Below, one piece after another: positions 25,841 through 34,487 of a DNA stretch of 64,000 bases. The notes beneath the pieces are model-generated. The model did not search any database. It saw nothing but the letters and a program-made list of their open reading frames with translations, and was not told the origin of the DNA. The translations under genes and the position numbers were made by a program. This DNA is from Marinobacter halophilus (GTDB lineage Bacteria > Pseudomonadota > Gammaproteobacteria > Pseudomonadales > Oleiphilaceae): positions 62,001 to 126,000 of the forward strand of contig NZ_PXNN01000016.1 in assembly GCF_003007685.1 (NCBI RefSeq), read 5' to 3'. Positions within the stretch are counted from its first letter, which is position 1. The number at the start of each line of letters is the position of its first letter.

Positions 25841-28282
25841 ATGGTTTCCAAGAAAAAAGAAGGACGGGACCCGCACGCTGACCGTGAGGCCCAGAAGTAT
25901 GATAACCCGATCCAGAGCCGGGAATTTATTCTCAAACACCTGAAAGAACGCGGTGCACCGGCCACTCATGAGACGCTGTGCCAGGAACTGGGGCAGGAAT
26001 CTGAGGAAGGTGTCGAGGCGTTGCGCCGTCGCCTTATCGCCATGTGTCGCGACGGCCAACTGATCTGCAATCGTCGGGATGCGTTCTTGCCTATAGAAGA
26101 AGCCGATCTGGTAACGGGCCGGATTGTCGGGCACAAAGATGGCTTTGGCTTTCTGATCCCGGATGACGAAGGTTCCGATCTGTTCCTGACGGCGCGCCAG
26201 ATGCGTCAGGTGTTTCACGGCGACCGGGTAGCGGCACGAGTGGATCGCGTGGATGATCGTGGTCGTCGTGAAGGTGTGATTGTTGAGGTGCTTGAGTACC
26301 GCACGTCGCAGACGGTGGGTCGCTTTTTCAAAGAGAGCGGCATTGCCTTTGTGGTGCCTGAGAATGCGCGCATCAACCATGAAATTCTGGTGCCGGACGA
26401 GCATATTGGCAAGGCCGTGCACGGTCAGTATGTGGTTGTGGAAATCATGCGTCAGCCTACGGTGCGCACCCAGCCTACCGGCCGGATACTCGAAGTGCTA
26501 GGCGAGCATATGGCGCCTGGTATGGAAATCGACGTCGCAATCCGCTCGTACGATATTCCCCACAGCTGGCCGCCCGCAGCGGGCGAGCAAGCAGCGGCCA
26601 TTCCTGACGAGGTGACGGAAAAAGATAAGGCCAATCGGGTGGATATCCGCAATATGCGGTTGGTCACCATCGATGACGAGACCGCCCGGGACTTCGATGA
26701 CGCTATTTTCTGTGAGCCTCGCCCCCGTGGCGGCTATCGTCTGGTCGTAGCCATCGCCGATGTGTCTCATTACGTAAGGCCGGGTTCACCGCTTGATGAA
26801 GAAGCGATTCAGCGTGGCAACTCGGTTTATTTCCCGGACCATGTGGTGCCGATGCTGCCGGAGAAACTCTCCAATGGCCTGTGTTCCCTGAATCCGGGTG
26901 TTGACCGGTTGTGTATGGTGGCGGACATGACCATCAGTGCGGCGGGCAACATCAGCGGTTACACCTTCTATCAGGCAGTAATGCACAGTCACGCCCGATT
27001 GACCTACAACAAGGTCAGTGCCATGTTGGAGCACCCTGACACCGAGCAGGGTTATAAGTTGAGCGCCCATTACGCAGACCTGTTGCCGCATCTGCACAAC
27101 CTGTACGAGTTATACAAGTTGCTTCGCCGTGCGCGTACCGAGCGGGGAGCCATCGATTTCGAAACCACGGAAACCAAGATCGTCTTCGATGCCGAGCGCA
27201 AGATTGAAGAGATCGTGCCTGTACACCGCAACGATGCCCACAAGATTGTTGAAGAATGCATGCTGTGCGCCAACGTGGCGACGGCGCGCTTCCTCAAGAA
27301 GCATGAGGTGCCGTCACTGTATCGGGTGCACGATGGCCCTTCCGAGGAGCGTCTGGGCAATCTTCGGCTGTTCCTCAGTGAGCTCGGCCTGCAGTTGGGC
27401 GGTGGCGACAAGCCAACGTCGGCAGACTACCAGCAACTGCTTGCCCAGGTGGCCGACCGGAGCGATGCCAATGTCATCCAGATGGTGATGTTGCGTTCGC
27501 TGAGTCAGGCGGTGTACAGCCCGGAAGAGAGCGGACACTTTGGTCTGGGCTTTTCCAGCTATGCTCACTTCACCTCCCCGATCCGTCGTTACCCGGATCT
27601 CATTGTGCACCGGGGGATCAAGTCCCGTATTCACAATCCGGACGTGAAGAAGGACGTGGTCTCGCCCAAGGTCGCAGATCCTGAGTTGGCGGTTTATCCC
27701 TACGATTACGCCAAAGTAAAACAGCTGGGTGAGCATTGCTCGATGACTGAGCGGCGCGCCGATGATGCCACGCGTGATGTGATGGCGTGGCTCAAGTGTG
27801 AGTTCCTTCGCGATCATGTCGGTGAGGAGCACGACGGTGTTATCGCCGCAGTCACGCCTTTCGGTTTCTTTGTGCAGTTGGCGGAGATTTACATCGAAGG
27901 CCTGGTGCATGTGTCGACGCTGAGTGGCGATTATTTCCATCACGACTCGGCCAAGCACCGCATGATTGGTGAGCGCACAGCGGTGAGCTTCCGTCTGGGT
28001 GATGAAGTGCGGGTTCGCGTTGTCCGGGTTGGTATGGAAGACCGCAAGATTGACCTGGAGCTGATCAGTACGCCGAAAAAGCGCACCGAGGATCGCGACG
28101 CCCTGGACCTGTCCAAGCGTGAAACCCGCAGTAAGGGTGACCGCAGTGGCAAGGGTGGCAAGCGTGGCAAGTCGGGCGGCGCAAAAGACAGACTGACTTC
28201 TGAGGCCGCCAGAGAGGCGTCCCGGAATGCCGGAAAGGGCAAGCCATCTGCTGCAGGCAGAAAGCGCAAACCCCGGTCGTAA
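25841..28282 (+). CDS. rnr: Ribonuclease R
   Basis: 813 residues. RNase R is a processive 3-to-5 exoribonuclease that degrades structured RNA and takes part in rRNA and tmRNA quality control. Order: N-terminal helix-turn-helix, two cold-shock domains, the RNB catalytic domain with IDDETARDFDDAI (metal-binding aspartates), an S1 domain (VIAAVTPFGFFVQLAEIYIEGLVHV) and a basic tail rich in Lys, Arg and Gly that helps unwind duplexes. It is followed 25 bases later by rlmB, the usual rnr-rlmB pair. All catalytic aspartates are present. Confidence 0.97.
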   Translation: MVSKKKEGRDPHADREAQKYDNPIQSREFILKHLKERGAPATHETLCQELGQESEEGVEALRRRLIAMCRDGQLICNRRDAFLPIEEADLVTGRIVGHKDGFGFLIPDDEGSDLFLTARQMRQVFHGDRVAARVDRVDDRGRREGVIVEVLEYRTSQTVGRFFKESGIAFVVPENARINHEILVPDEHIGKAVHGQYVVVEIMRQPTVRTQPTGRILEVLGEHMAPGMEIDVAIRSYDIPHSWPPAAGEQAAAIPDEVTEKDKANRVDIRNMRLVTIDDETARDFDDAIFCEPRPRGGYRLVVAIADVSHYVRPGSPLDEEAIQRGNSVYFPDHVVPMLPEKLSNGLCSLNPGVDRLCMVADMTISAAGNISGYTFYQAVMHSHARLTYNKVSAMLEHPDTEQGYKLSAHYADLLPHLHNLYELYKLLRRARTERGAIDFETTETKIVFDAERKIEEIVPVHRNDAHKIVEECMLCANVATARFLKKHEVPSLYRVHDGPSEERLGNLRLFLSELGLQLGGGDKPTSADYQQLLAQVADRSDANVIQMVMLRSLSQAVYSPEESGHFGLGFSSYAHFTSPIRRYPDLIVHRGIKSRIHNPDVKKDVVSPKVADPELAVYPYDYAKVKQLGEHCSMTERRADDATRDVMAWLKCEFLRDHVGEEHDGVIAAVTPFGFFVQLAEIYIEGLVHVSTLSGDYFHHDSAKHRMIGERTAVSFRLGDEVRVRVVRVGMEDRKIDLELISTPKKRTEDRDALDLSKRETRSKGDRSGKGGKRGKSGGAKDRLTSEAAREASRNAGKGKPSAAGRKRKPRS

Positions 28283-28307
28283 TCCGCTGCACAGGAAGTA
28301 ATGGCTA

Positions 28308-29045
28308 GTGTCTCAGGAATATGTATTTGGCTGGCATGCCGTCGATGCGGTGCTCAAGCGGGAGCCCGAGCGAATCCAGCAAGTCTGGATTCAGACCGGT
28401 CGTCAGGATAAACGGGTAAAATCGGTTACCGGCGCGCTGGATGGTCTTGGGGTGCAATGGAAGGTGGTGCATCGCCGGGAGCTGGATGAGCGTGTTGGTG
28501 GCGTCCATCAGGGTGTGGTGGCTGAGGTCAGCGAAAGTCGCGAGTGGACTGAGGCTGATCTGATGGCCCAGTTGGCGGCCAGCGATAAGCCACCGTTCCT
28601 GCTGGTGCTCGATGGTGTAACCGACCCCCATAACCTGGGGGCCTGTATGCGCACGGCGGATGCCGTAGGGGTGCAGGCGGTAATTGTGCCTAAAGACAAG
28701 TCCGCCTCGCTGACGCCGGTGGCCCGCAAGGTGGCCTGCGGGGCGGCGGAGACGGTACCCTTTGTCAGGGTCACCAATCTGGCCCGCCTTCTGCGTGAGT
28801 TGAAAGACCAGGGTGTCTGGCTGATTGGCGCCGCTGGTGAGTCGGACGCCAATCTTTATCAGGCAAACTTCAAAGGCCCGGTGGCCCTGGTGATGGGTGC
28901 GGAAGGTAAAGGTATGCGCCGGCTGACCCGTGAGCATTGCGATCAGTTGATCAACATTCCGATGCTTGGTCACGTTGACAGTCTGAATGTGTCGGTGGCC
29001 ACCGGTGTCTGCCTGTACGAAGCCCTGCGCCAGCGGCTCGGTTAA
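28308..29045 (+). CDS. rlmB: 23S rRNA (guanosine-2251-2-O)-methyltransferase
   Basis: 245 residues from a GTG start; AGGAAG lies about ten bases upstream and the nearby ATG at 28301 is out of frame. RlmB is a SPOUT methyltransferase acting on G2251 in the P loop of 23S rRNA. The three SPOUT motifs are visible: LDGVTDPHNLGACMRTAD, VMGAEGKGMRRLT and DSLNVSVATGVCLYEAL. An N-terminal substrate-binding domain starts FGWHAVDAVL. It shares a transcript with rnr. Confidence 0.96.
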   Translation: MSQEYVFGWHAVDAVLKREPERIQQVWIQTGRQDKRVKSVTGALDGLGVQWKVVHRRELDERVGGVHQGVVAEVSESREWTEADLMAQLAASDKPPFLLVLDGVTDPHNLGACMRTADAVGVQAVIVPKDKSASLTPVARKVACGAAETVPFVRVTNLARLLRELKDQGVWLIGAAGESDANLYQANFKGPVALVMGAEGKGMRRLTREHCDQLINIPMLGHVDSLNVSVATGVCLYEALRQRLG

Positions 29046-29048
29046 GCC

Positions 29049-29077
29049 TTGCACAACATTCCCCATGCGCATAGAAT
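29049..29077 (+). promoter_or_regulatory. Promoter of the rpsF-rpsR-rplI operon
   Basis: TTGCAC (29049-29054) and TAGAAT (29072-29077) are separated by 17 bases, a good sigma70 match directly after the rlmB stop codon. Transcription would begin near 29084 and leave a leader of about 200 bases before rpsF. Confidence 0.65.
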
Positions 29078-29082
29078 ACGTG

Positions 29083-29100
29083 ACCCCTTTTCCAAGGGGT
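29083..29100 (+). terminator. Hairpin downstream of rlmB
   Basis: ACCCCTT and AAGGGGT pair over a TTCC loop and are followed by GGTTTTG. It could terminate the rnr-rlmB transcript, or form the 5-prime end structure of the rpsF message if the promoter at 29049-29077 is used. Confidence 0.5.
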
Positions 29101-29166
29101 GGTTTTGTATTGCCTGATGTCGGGTCTGCAGAATCTCGCTTTTAGTCAGGCCTTCTCTTATAAGGC

Positions 29167-29205
29167 TTTGCTGCTAAAGCAAAAGAAGCCGGCAGCTTTG
29201 CTGCC
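29167..29205 (+). promoter_or_regulatory. Structured leader of rpsF
   Basis: Two hairpins follow each other: TTTGCT/AGCAAA (29167-29172, 29178-29183) and GGCAGC/GCTGCC around TTT (29191-29205). S6:S18 autoregulatory leaders exist upstream of rpsF in several bacteria; whether this one binds S6:S18 is only a guess from its position. Confidence 0.4.
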
Positions 29206-29285
29206 ACCTCCTTGCTTTCATGCTCGGGAACGGGGCTTACCGCGCCCGCCGCAGAAGGAAGCTGTTCAAACCGTAGGGAGAACTC

Positions 29286-29702
29286 ATGCGTCACTACGAA
29301 ATCGTATTTATGGTACATCCGGATCAAAGCGAGCAAGTGCCCGCGATGATCGAGCGTTATACCGGCGTCATCACTGAAGATGGCGGCAAGGTACATCGCC
29401 TGGAAGATTGGGGCCGTCGTCACCTGGCTTACCCGATCAACAAGATTCACAAAGCTCACTACGTGCTGATGAACGCCGAATGTTCACAAGCCGCTATGGA
29501 CGAGCTGACTCATAACTTCCGGTTCAACGATGCCATCATCCGCGAACTGATTCTGCGTCGTGACGAGGCTGTTACTGACATGTCTCCGATGAAGGCCGCC
29601 GAGTCCCGCGAGGACCGTCGTTCTGGCGGAGATGAGCGTCCACGTCGTTCGGCCGAATCTGACGATCGTCAGAACGACGATTCCCAGGACGAAGAAGAGT
29701 AA
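29286..29702 (+). CDS. rpsF: 30S ribosomal protein S6
   Basis: 138 residues. S6 binds the central domain of 16S rRNA with S18. It begins [19 protein letters not shown] and contains the core [21 protein letters not shown] long hydrophilic C-terminal extension of about 35 residues, rich in Arg, Asp and Glu, ends in DEEE; E. coli S6 also ends in glutamates, to which RimK adds more. A rimK gene lies at the right end of this window, so the tail is probably its target. AGGGAG precedes the ATG. Operon with rpsR; priB is absent between them, as in pseudomonads. Confidence 0.98.
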   Translation: MRHYEIVFMVHPDQSEQVPAMIERYTGVITEDGGKVHRLEDWGRRHLAYPINKIHKAHYVLMNAECSQAAMDELTHNFRFNDAIIRELILRRDEAVTDMSPMKAAESREDRRSGGDERPRRSAESDDRQNDDSQDEEE

Positions 29703-29726
29703 TTTACCGGAGTTAGGAGTTACGTT

Positions 29727-29957
29727 ATGGCTCGTTTTTTCAGACGTCGTAAGTTCTGCCGCTTTACGGCAGAGGGTGTTAAGGAGATCGATTACAAGGA
29801 TCTGGACACCCTGAAAGGCTACATCACTGAAACCGGCAAAATCGTGCCCAGCCGTATTACCGGCACCAAAGCACGTTATCAGCGTCAGCTGGCTACCGCT
29901 ATCAAGCGCGCCCGCTACCTGGCACTGCTGCCGTATACGGATAGCCACGATCAATAA
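29727..29957 (+). CDS. rpsR: 30S ribosomal protein S18
   Basis: 76 residues. S18 pairs with S6 on the 30S platform. Typical sequence [17 protein letters not shown] at the start and [18 protein letters not shown] in the middle. AGGAG lies upstream of the ATG. It sits 24 bases after rpsF and 25 bases before the membrane-protein gene. Confidence 0.98.
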   Translation: MARFFRRRKFCRFTAEGVKEIDYKDLDTLKGYITETGKIVPSRITGTKARYQRQLATAIKRARYLALLPYTDSHDQ

Positions 29958-29982
29958 GCACAGATAGACAGGACCCGGGACC

Positions 29983-30849
29983 ATGCGTGCACTGGCACAA
30001 TTTGTAATGCGCGGTCCCCTGCAGGCCGGCGGAGTTGCAGCAGTTACCACTGCCGTACCTTTGTTGTTCTGGATTGGCGCAGCAGTTATTGGCCTGGTCA
30101 TTCTGAGACTGGGCGTCCGGCAGGGGCTGAGTATCGGTCTGTGGGCGTTAATGCCCGCGTTGGGCTGGGCCGTTTACGGTCAGGATCCGACGTCGCTGGT
30201 GGTGCTGTTGCAGGTGATGCTGATGGCGTCGATCCTCAGAACATCCCTGGCCTGGGAAAGAGCGCTGCTAGCCGGTGCTTTTCTGGCCATACTGACCGGG
30301 TTGTTGTTGCCCGTTATGTACCCGGCACTTCTGGACGAACTGGTTCAGGCAGGTATCGGGTTTTACGAGCAATACAACGCCGAAGTGGCCCGGACTTTAG
30401 GCAGCGATCTTGAGCTGATCATCCGGGACACTATGAACGCAAGTATGGCGGGCACCTATTTCGCCACAGCCGTCGGTATGACGATGCTGGCGAGGGCGTG
30501 GCAGGCGGGGCTTTATAACCCCGGCGGATTCCGTAAGGAATTTCATGCCCTGAGGTTGTCTCCAGCCATTGCGGTTGTGTGTGCGGTCACCATGGTGATC
30601 GGCCCGGTACTGGGGCTCAACTCCATGCTGCTGGCTTGGGCAGCGGGAACCCCGCTGTTCATTGCAGGGCTGGCGATTGTGCACGGTGTGGTTGGTCGTA
30701 AGCAGTTGAGTGGTAACTGGCTGGCAATGTTTTACGTTGCGCTGGTGCTGCTGGGTCCAAGTCTGATGATGCTGATGTTGGTTATGGCTTTTGTGGATAG
30801 CTGGCTGGACATCCGGGGGCGAATAAAACCCGCCGGGCCGGCTGAATAA
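29983..30849 (+). CDS. Integral membrane protein in the rpsR-rplI interval (DUF2232-like)
   Basis: 288 residues with about eight membrane segments. It lies between rpsR and rplI, where Pseudomonas also has an uncharacterised membrane gene of this size. The family resembles DUF2232, also related in topology to substrate-binding components of transporters. No active-site or ligand motif is visible. Short spacing on both sides (25 and 20 bases) makes it part of the ribosomal operon, so expression should follow growth rate. Function unknown. Confidence 0.82.
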   Translation: MRALAQFVMRGPLQAGGVAAVTTAVPLLFWIGAAVIGLVILRLGVRQGLSIGLWALMPALGWAVYGQDPTSLVVLLQVMLMASILRTSLAWERALLAGAFLAILTGLLLPVMYPALLDELVQAGIGFYEQYNAEVARTLGSDLELIIRDTMNASMAGTYFATAVGMTMLARAWQAGLYNPGGFRKEFHALRLSPAIAVVCAVTMVIGPVLGLNSMLLAWAAGTPLFIAGLAIVHGVVGRKQLSGNWLAMFYVALVLLGPSLMMLMLVMAFVDSWLDIRGRIKPAGPAE

Positions 30850-30869
30850 AGCACGAAGAGGTTAACGAG

Positions 30870-31316
30870 ATGGAAGTTATTCTGCTCGAGAAAGTAGCAA
30901 ACCTTGGCTCTCTGGGCGACAAGGTAAAGGTTAAGGCCGGTTACGGTCGTAATTTCCTGCTGCCGTATGGCAAAGCTGTTCCTGCCACGGCCGCAAACGT
31001 ACAGGCGTTCGAAGAGCGTCGCGCTGAACTGGAAAAGGCTGCCGCGGATAAGCTGGCGACTGCCCAGGCCCGCGCTGAGGCTCTGGAAGGCGCTTCCTTC
31101 ACCATCACCTCCAAGGCTGGTGAAGAAGGCAAGCTGTTTGGCTCTATCGGTGTTCGTGATATCGCAGATGTTGTTTCTGCTGGCGGCACCGAAGTCGAAA
31201 AGAGCGAAGTTCGTCTGCCGGAAGGCCCGCTTCGGGTGACCGGTGAGTATGAAGTTGAGCTGCAGCTGCACAGCGACGTTGAAGTGACCATCAAGCTGGC
31301 GGTTGTTGCCGAGTAA
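30870..31316 (+). CDS. rplI: 50S ribosomal protein L9
   Basis: 148 residues. L9 binds 23S rRNA near the L1 stalk and helps keep the reading frame. The signature is [19 protein letters not shown] followed by [14 protein letters not shown]; a long central helix (residues about 42-75) and the C-terminal domain follow. GAGG precedes the ATG. A strong hairpin 61 bases after the stop closes the operon. Confidence 0.98.
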   Translation: MEVILLEKVANLGSLGDKVKVKAGYGRNFLLPYGKAVPATAANVQAFEERRAELEKAAADKLATAQARAEALEGASFTITSKAGEEGKLFGSIGVRDIADVVSAGGTEVEKSEVRLPEGPLRVTGEYEVELQLHSDVEVTIKLAVVAE

Positions 31317-31376
31317 TCGGTTGCCACGGTTTGTTGATCATATAGAGTGATAAGGCCTCTGGCTTTAGCATTCTGA

Positions 31377-31411
31377 AACGAGCCCGAACCGGAAACGGTT
31401 TCGGGCTCGTT
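31377..31411 (+). terminator. Intrinsic terminator after rplI
   Basis: AACGAGCCCGAACCG (31377-31391) pairs with CGGTTTCGGGCTCGTT (31396-31411) over a GAAA tetraloop, with one bulged T. The T-run is interrupted (TTGCTTTC), so termination may be partial, with some read-through into dnaB. Confidence 0.8.
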
Positions 31412-31464
31412 GCTTTCTGGTATTCTTGTCCCCGGTTTATTCATTTCATACTTGTCTGGTACCT

Positions 31465-32871
31465 ATGGCCAACCCTACGTTCAAATCTGCGTCGATTGAT
31501 CCGGAAACCAGTCGTATCAAAGTGCCACCTCATTCCGTGGAAGCGGAGCAGGCGGTGCTTGGCGGCCTGATGCTGGACAACCGGCGTTTTGACGAAATTT
31601 CCGAGATTATTTCGGCGGTGGATTTTTATCGCCAGGATCACAAGCTGATCTTTGGTGCGGTAGAGCGCCTGGCCAGCGAGAACGAACCGCTTGATGTGGT
31701 CACGCTGGCTGAGTTTCTGGAGCGGGCCGGGGATATTGAAGATGCCGGTGGGCTGTCCTATCTGGCCGAGCTGGCTGAGAAAACGCCGGGTGCCTCGAAC
31801 ATCAAGGCGTATGCAGAGATCGTCAAGGAGCGGTCGATTTTGCGTCAGCTTTTGGTGGTTTCGGGTGCCATTTCAGATTCTGCGTTTAATCCTCAGGGTC
31901 GCAAGAGTGCCGAAATACTGGACGAAGCAGAGCGCAGCGTTTTTCAGATTGCCGAGGCTCGCACTAAAGAAGGTTCCGGGCCCAAGGCCATCAACCCGAT
32001 TCTCGCCACCGCGTTAAGTCGTATCGAAGAACTGTTTGAGTCCGGTGAGCAGACTACGGGCCTGACCACCGGGTTCCGGGACCTGGATGACCAGACGTCA
32101 GGTATGCAGCCGGCCGATTTGATCATCGTGGCAGGGCGGCCCTCGATGGGTAAGACCACCTTCGCCATGAACATCGTTGAGAATGCCCTGATCAGCACCA
32201 GCACCCCCATCCTGGTGTTCAGCATGGAAATGCCGGCAGACGCGCTGGCGATGCGTATGTTGTCTTCGCTTGGGCGTATTGACCAGACCAAGGTGCGCAG
32301 CGGCAAACTGGATGAAGACGATTGGCCCCGCCTGACATCTGCGGTGAGTCTGCTCAAAGACAAGCCGTTGTACATTGATGACACGCCCGGCCTGAGCCCT
32401 ACCGAAATGCGCTCTCGTGCCCGGCGGATTGCCCGGGAAAACGACGGCAAGATTGGCCTGATCATGGTCGATTACCTGCAGCTGATGCGAGTGCCCGGCA
32501 ACTCCGAAGGCCGTACCGCCGAGATTTCTGAAATTTCGCGCTCTCTCAAGGGCATCGCCAAGGAGCTGAGTTGCCCGGTGGTGGCGCTCTCGCAGCTCAA
32601 CCGGAGCCTGGAGCAGCGGCCCAATAAGCGGCCGATTAACTCGGATCTACGCGAATCCGGGGCGATCGAGCAGGATGCGGATGTCATCATGTTTGTCTAC
32701 CGAGACGAGGTGTACAACGAGGACACCCAGGATAAAGGCATTGCCGAGATCATTATCGGCAAGCAACGGAATGGCCCGATCGGGACCATCCGCCTGGCGT
32801 TTATCGGCAAATACACCAAGTTTGAAGACCTGGCGCACGGTGATTACGGTGATTACGGTGGAGATTATTAA
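31465..32871 (+). CDS. dnaB: Replicative DNA helicase DnaB
   Basis: 468 residues from ATG 31465; the frame stays open upstream to a TTG but the family start is this ATG. DnaB is the hexameric 5-to-3 helicase of the replication fork. N-terminal domain with PPHSVEAEQAVLGGLML, RecA-like motor with Walker A GRPSMGKTT, Walker B LIMVDYLQLM, and arginine-finger region SDLRESGAIEQDADVI. The C-terminus ends in a small repeat GDYGDYGGDY encoded by a 9-bp tandem repeat. The stop overlaps the alr start by one base. Confidence 0.97.
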   Translation: MANPTFKSASIDPETSRIKVPPHSVEAEQAVLGGLMLDNRRFDEISEIISAVDFYRQDHKLIFGAVERLASENEPLDVVTLAEFLERAGDIEDAGGLSYLAELAEKTPGASNIKAYAEIVKERSILRQLLVVSGAISDSAFNPQGRKSAEILDEAERSVFQIAEARTKEGSGPKAINPILATALSRIEELFESGEQTTGLTTGFRDLDDQTSGMQPADLIIVAGRPSMGKTTFAMNIVENALISTSTPILVFSMEMPADALAMRMLSSLGRIDQTKVRSGKLDEDDWPRLTSAVSLLKDKPLYIDDTPGLSPTEMRSRARRIARENDGKIGLIMVDYLQLMRVPGNSEGRTAEISEISRSLKGIAKELSCPVVALSQLNRSLEQRPNKRPINSDLRESGAIEQDADVIMFVYRDEVYNEDTQDKGIAEIIIGKQRNGPIGTIRLAFIGKYTKFEDLAHGDYGDYGGDY

Positions 32872-33944
32872 TGCCGCGCAGTACGGTTGCCAGCATTGAT
32901 CTGGAGGCCCTCAGATTCAACTATCGACTGGCTTGCGAAAAGGCCGGTGGAGCCCGGGCTATGGCTGTTATCAAAGCCGATGGCTATGGCCATGGTATCG
33001 CAGCAGTCGCCAGCGCACTGGCGGAAGACGCTGGGAAATACGCCGTCGCCTGCATTGAAGAGGCGCTCGCCATCCGTGACAGCGGCCTCAAACAGCCAGT
33101 GGTGTTGTTGCAGGGTGTGCATGCCGGGCCTGACTTCAGTGGCTGCGCCGAGTATGGCTTTGAGCCGGTGGTGCATTGCCATCAGCAATTGCAGTGGCTC
33201 ACCAAAGGTCCTGTGCCGAGATTCTGGTTGAAGGTAAACACCGGGATGAATCGGCTAGGCTTTCGCCCGGAAGATCTGCAGGGCGTGATTGCCGGCTTGG
33301 AAACGGCAGGGCAAAAACACCGGCTTATCGGGTTTGTCACACACTTTGCATGCGCAGATGATCTCAACAGTTTCATGACCACAGTGCAGACCCGCTGTTT
33401 TGAGGCGGCGACAGCCCCCTGGCCGGATCTGATGCGCAGCGTCGGCAACTCCGCCGCGCATTTTCGCTCCGATCAACCGCTTTATGACTGGAGCCGGCCC
33501 GGTATCATGCTGTACGGGGCGTCACCGATGATCGGTAAATCCGGCCTTGACCTGGGCCTGCGCCCGGTAATGACATTGCAGGCGCCCCTGATCAGTAGCC
33601 GTGTAGTGCGGGCCGGTGAATCAATTGGTTATGGCGCCACCTGGGTGGCGGATCAGGATACCCGGATGGGCATGGTGGCCATCGGTTACGGCGACGGCTA
33701 CCCTCGCCACGCCGGCACCGGCACACCCGCTGCGATTGGGGGTAAGCGAGTTCGCCTGTTAGGGCGAGTGTCCATGGACATGCTGGCGGTCGACCTCACC
33801 ATGGCGCCAGAAGCCCGGGAAGGGGACTTGGTGGAGCTTTGGGGATCGACGGTCAGCGTTGACGAAGTCGCCGCCTGTGCCGGCACCATTGGTTATGAGC
33901 TGCTAACCGGCGTTACCGCCCGGGTGCCCCGGATCTGTGGTTGA
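32871..33944 (+). CDS. alr: Alanine racemase
   Basis: 357 residues. PLP enzyme converting L- to D-alanine for peptidoglycan. The cofactor lysine is Lys35 in VIKADGYGHG; GYGDGYPRH and GRVSMDMLAVDL are the usual second-domain signatures, and SIGYGATW holds the catalytic tyrosine. Coupled to dnaB by TAATG. It converges with a small hypothetical gene 30 bases beyond its stop. Confidence 0.97.
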   Translation: MPRSTVASIDLEALRFNYRLACEKAGGARAMAVIKADGYGHGIAAVASALAEDAGKYAVACIEEALAIRDSGLKQPVVLLQGVHAGPDFSGCAEYGFEPVVHCHQQLQWLTKGPVPRFWLKVNTGMNRLGFRPEDLQGVIAGLETAGQKHRLIGFVTHFACADDLNSFMTTVQTRCFEAATAPWPDLMRSVGNSAAHFRSDQPLYDWSRPGIMLYGASPMIGKSGLDLGLRPVMTLQAPLISSRVVRAGESIGYGATWVADQDTRMGMVAIGYGDGYPRHAGTGTPAAIGGKRVRLLGRVSMDMLAVDLTMAPEAREGDLVELWGSTVSVDEVAACAGTIGYELLTGVTARVPRICG

Positions 33945-33974
33945 TCAGCAGGTCCTTCGCGGCCCCGCCCGGGG

Positions 33975-34331
33975 TCAGGGGGTCTCTGGTTCATGAATAA
34001 TTTCTTCGATAAAGTCGAGAATGGCGGCCAGGCTGCGGTCATCCAGTTTTTTCAGTACCTTATGGACCACCATCTTGCTGCCCTTAAGCATGCTGCCGAT
34101 GCCCATTTTAGCCATGCCCATCATCATGCTGCTGGCATTTAGGCGGCGCAGGGGTTCGAGGAAGAAAAAGTCGAGGCCTTGTTCGGTCAGTTCGACAATC
34201 AGATTGAAAAGTTTTTCGATGGCTTCCTTGTCGGCTTTGCCGCGCTCCTTTAGCTCGCAGACGGTGTAAAGGGCCCGTGTACGCAGCTCGTCAGGGATGG
34301 GTGCCACGATATGGCTTTGTTGTTTCAGCAT
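33975..34331 (-). CDS. Small conserved-looking hypothetical protein
   Basis: 118 residues, predicted almost entirely helical, cytosolic, no signal peptide. AGGA precedes the ATG by seven bases. The middle, SSMMMGMAKMGIGSMLKG, is strikingly rich in Met and Gly between two amphipathic helical halves (ELRTRALYTVCELKERGKADKEA and RSLAAILDFIEEIIHE when read in parts). I do not recognise a family. It converges on alr and diverges from the RmlD-like gene. No function can be proposed from the sequence. Confidence 0.7.
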   Translation of the reverse strand: MLKQQSHIVAPIPDELRTRALYTVCELKERGKADKEAIEKLFNLIVELTEQGLDFFFLEPLRRLNASSMMMGMAKMGIGSMLKGSKMVVHKVLKKLDDRSLAAILDFIEEIIHEPETP

Positions 34332-34487
34332 AGAGGTTCCTGTTGTTGTATGCTCGACAGTGAGGCTTTAATTAACACCGGCGGTTAAGGCTGCATGATA
34401 GTGCAGCAAACTGATTGCCCAGGCCATTGGCCTGAGTGATTGGTCAAGCCCGTCATATCAGTGATATTCCGGAGGCAGTGATTCAAC

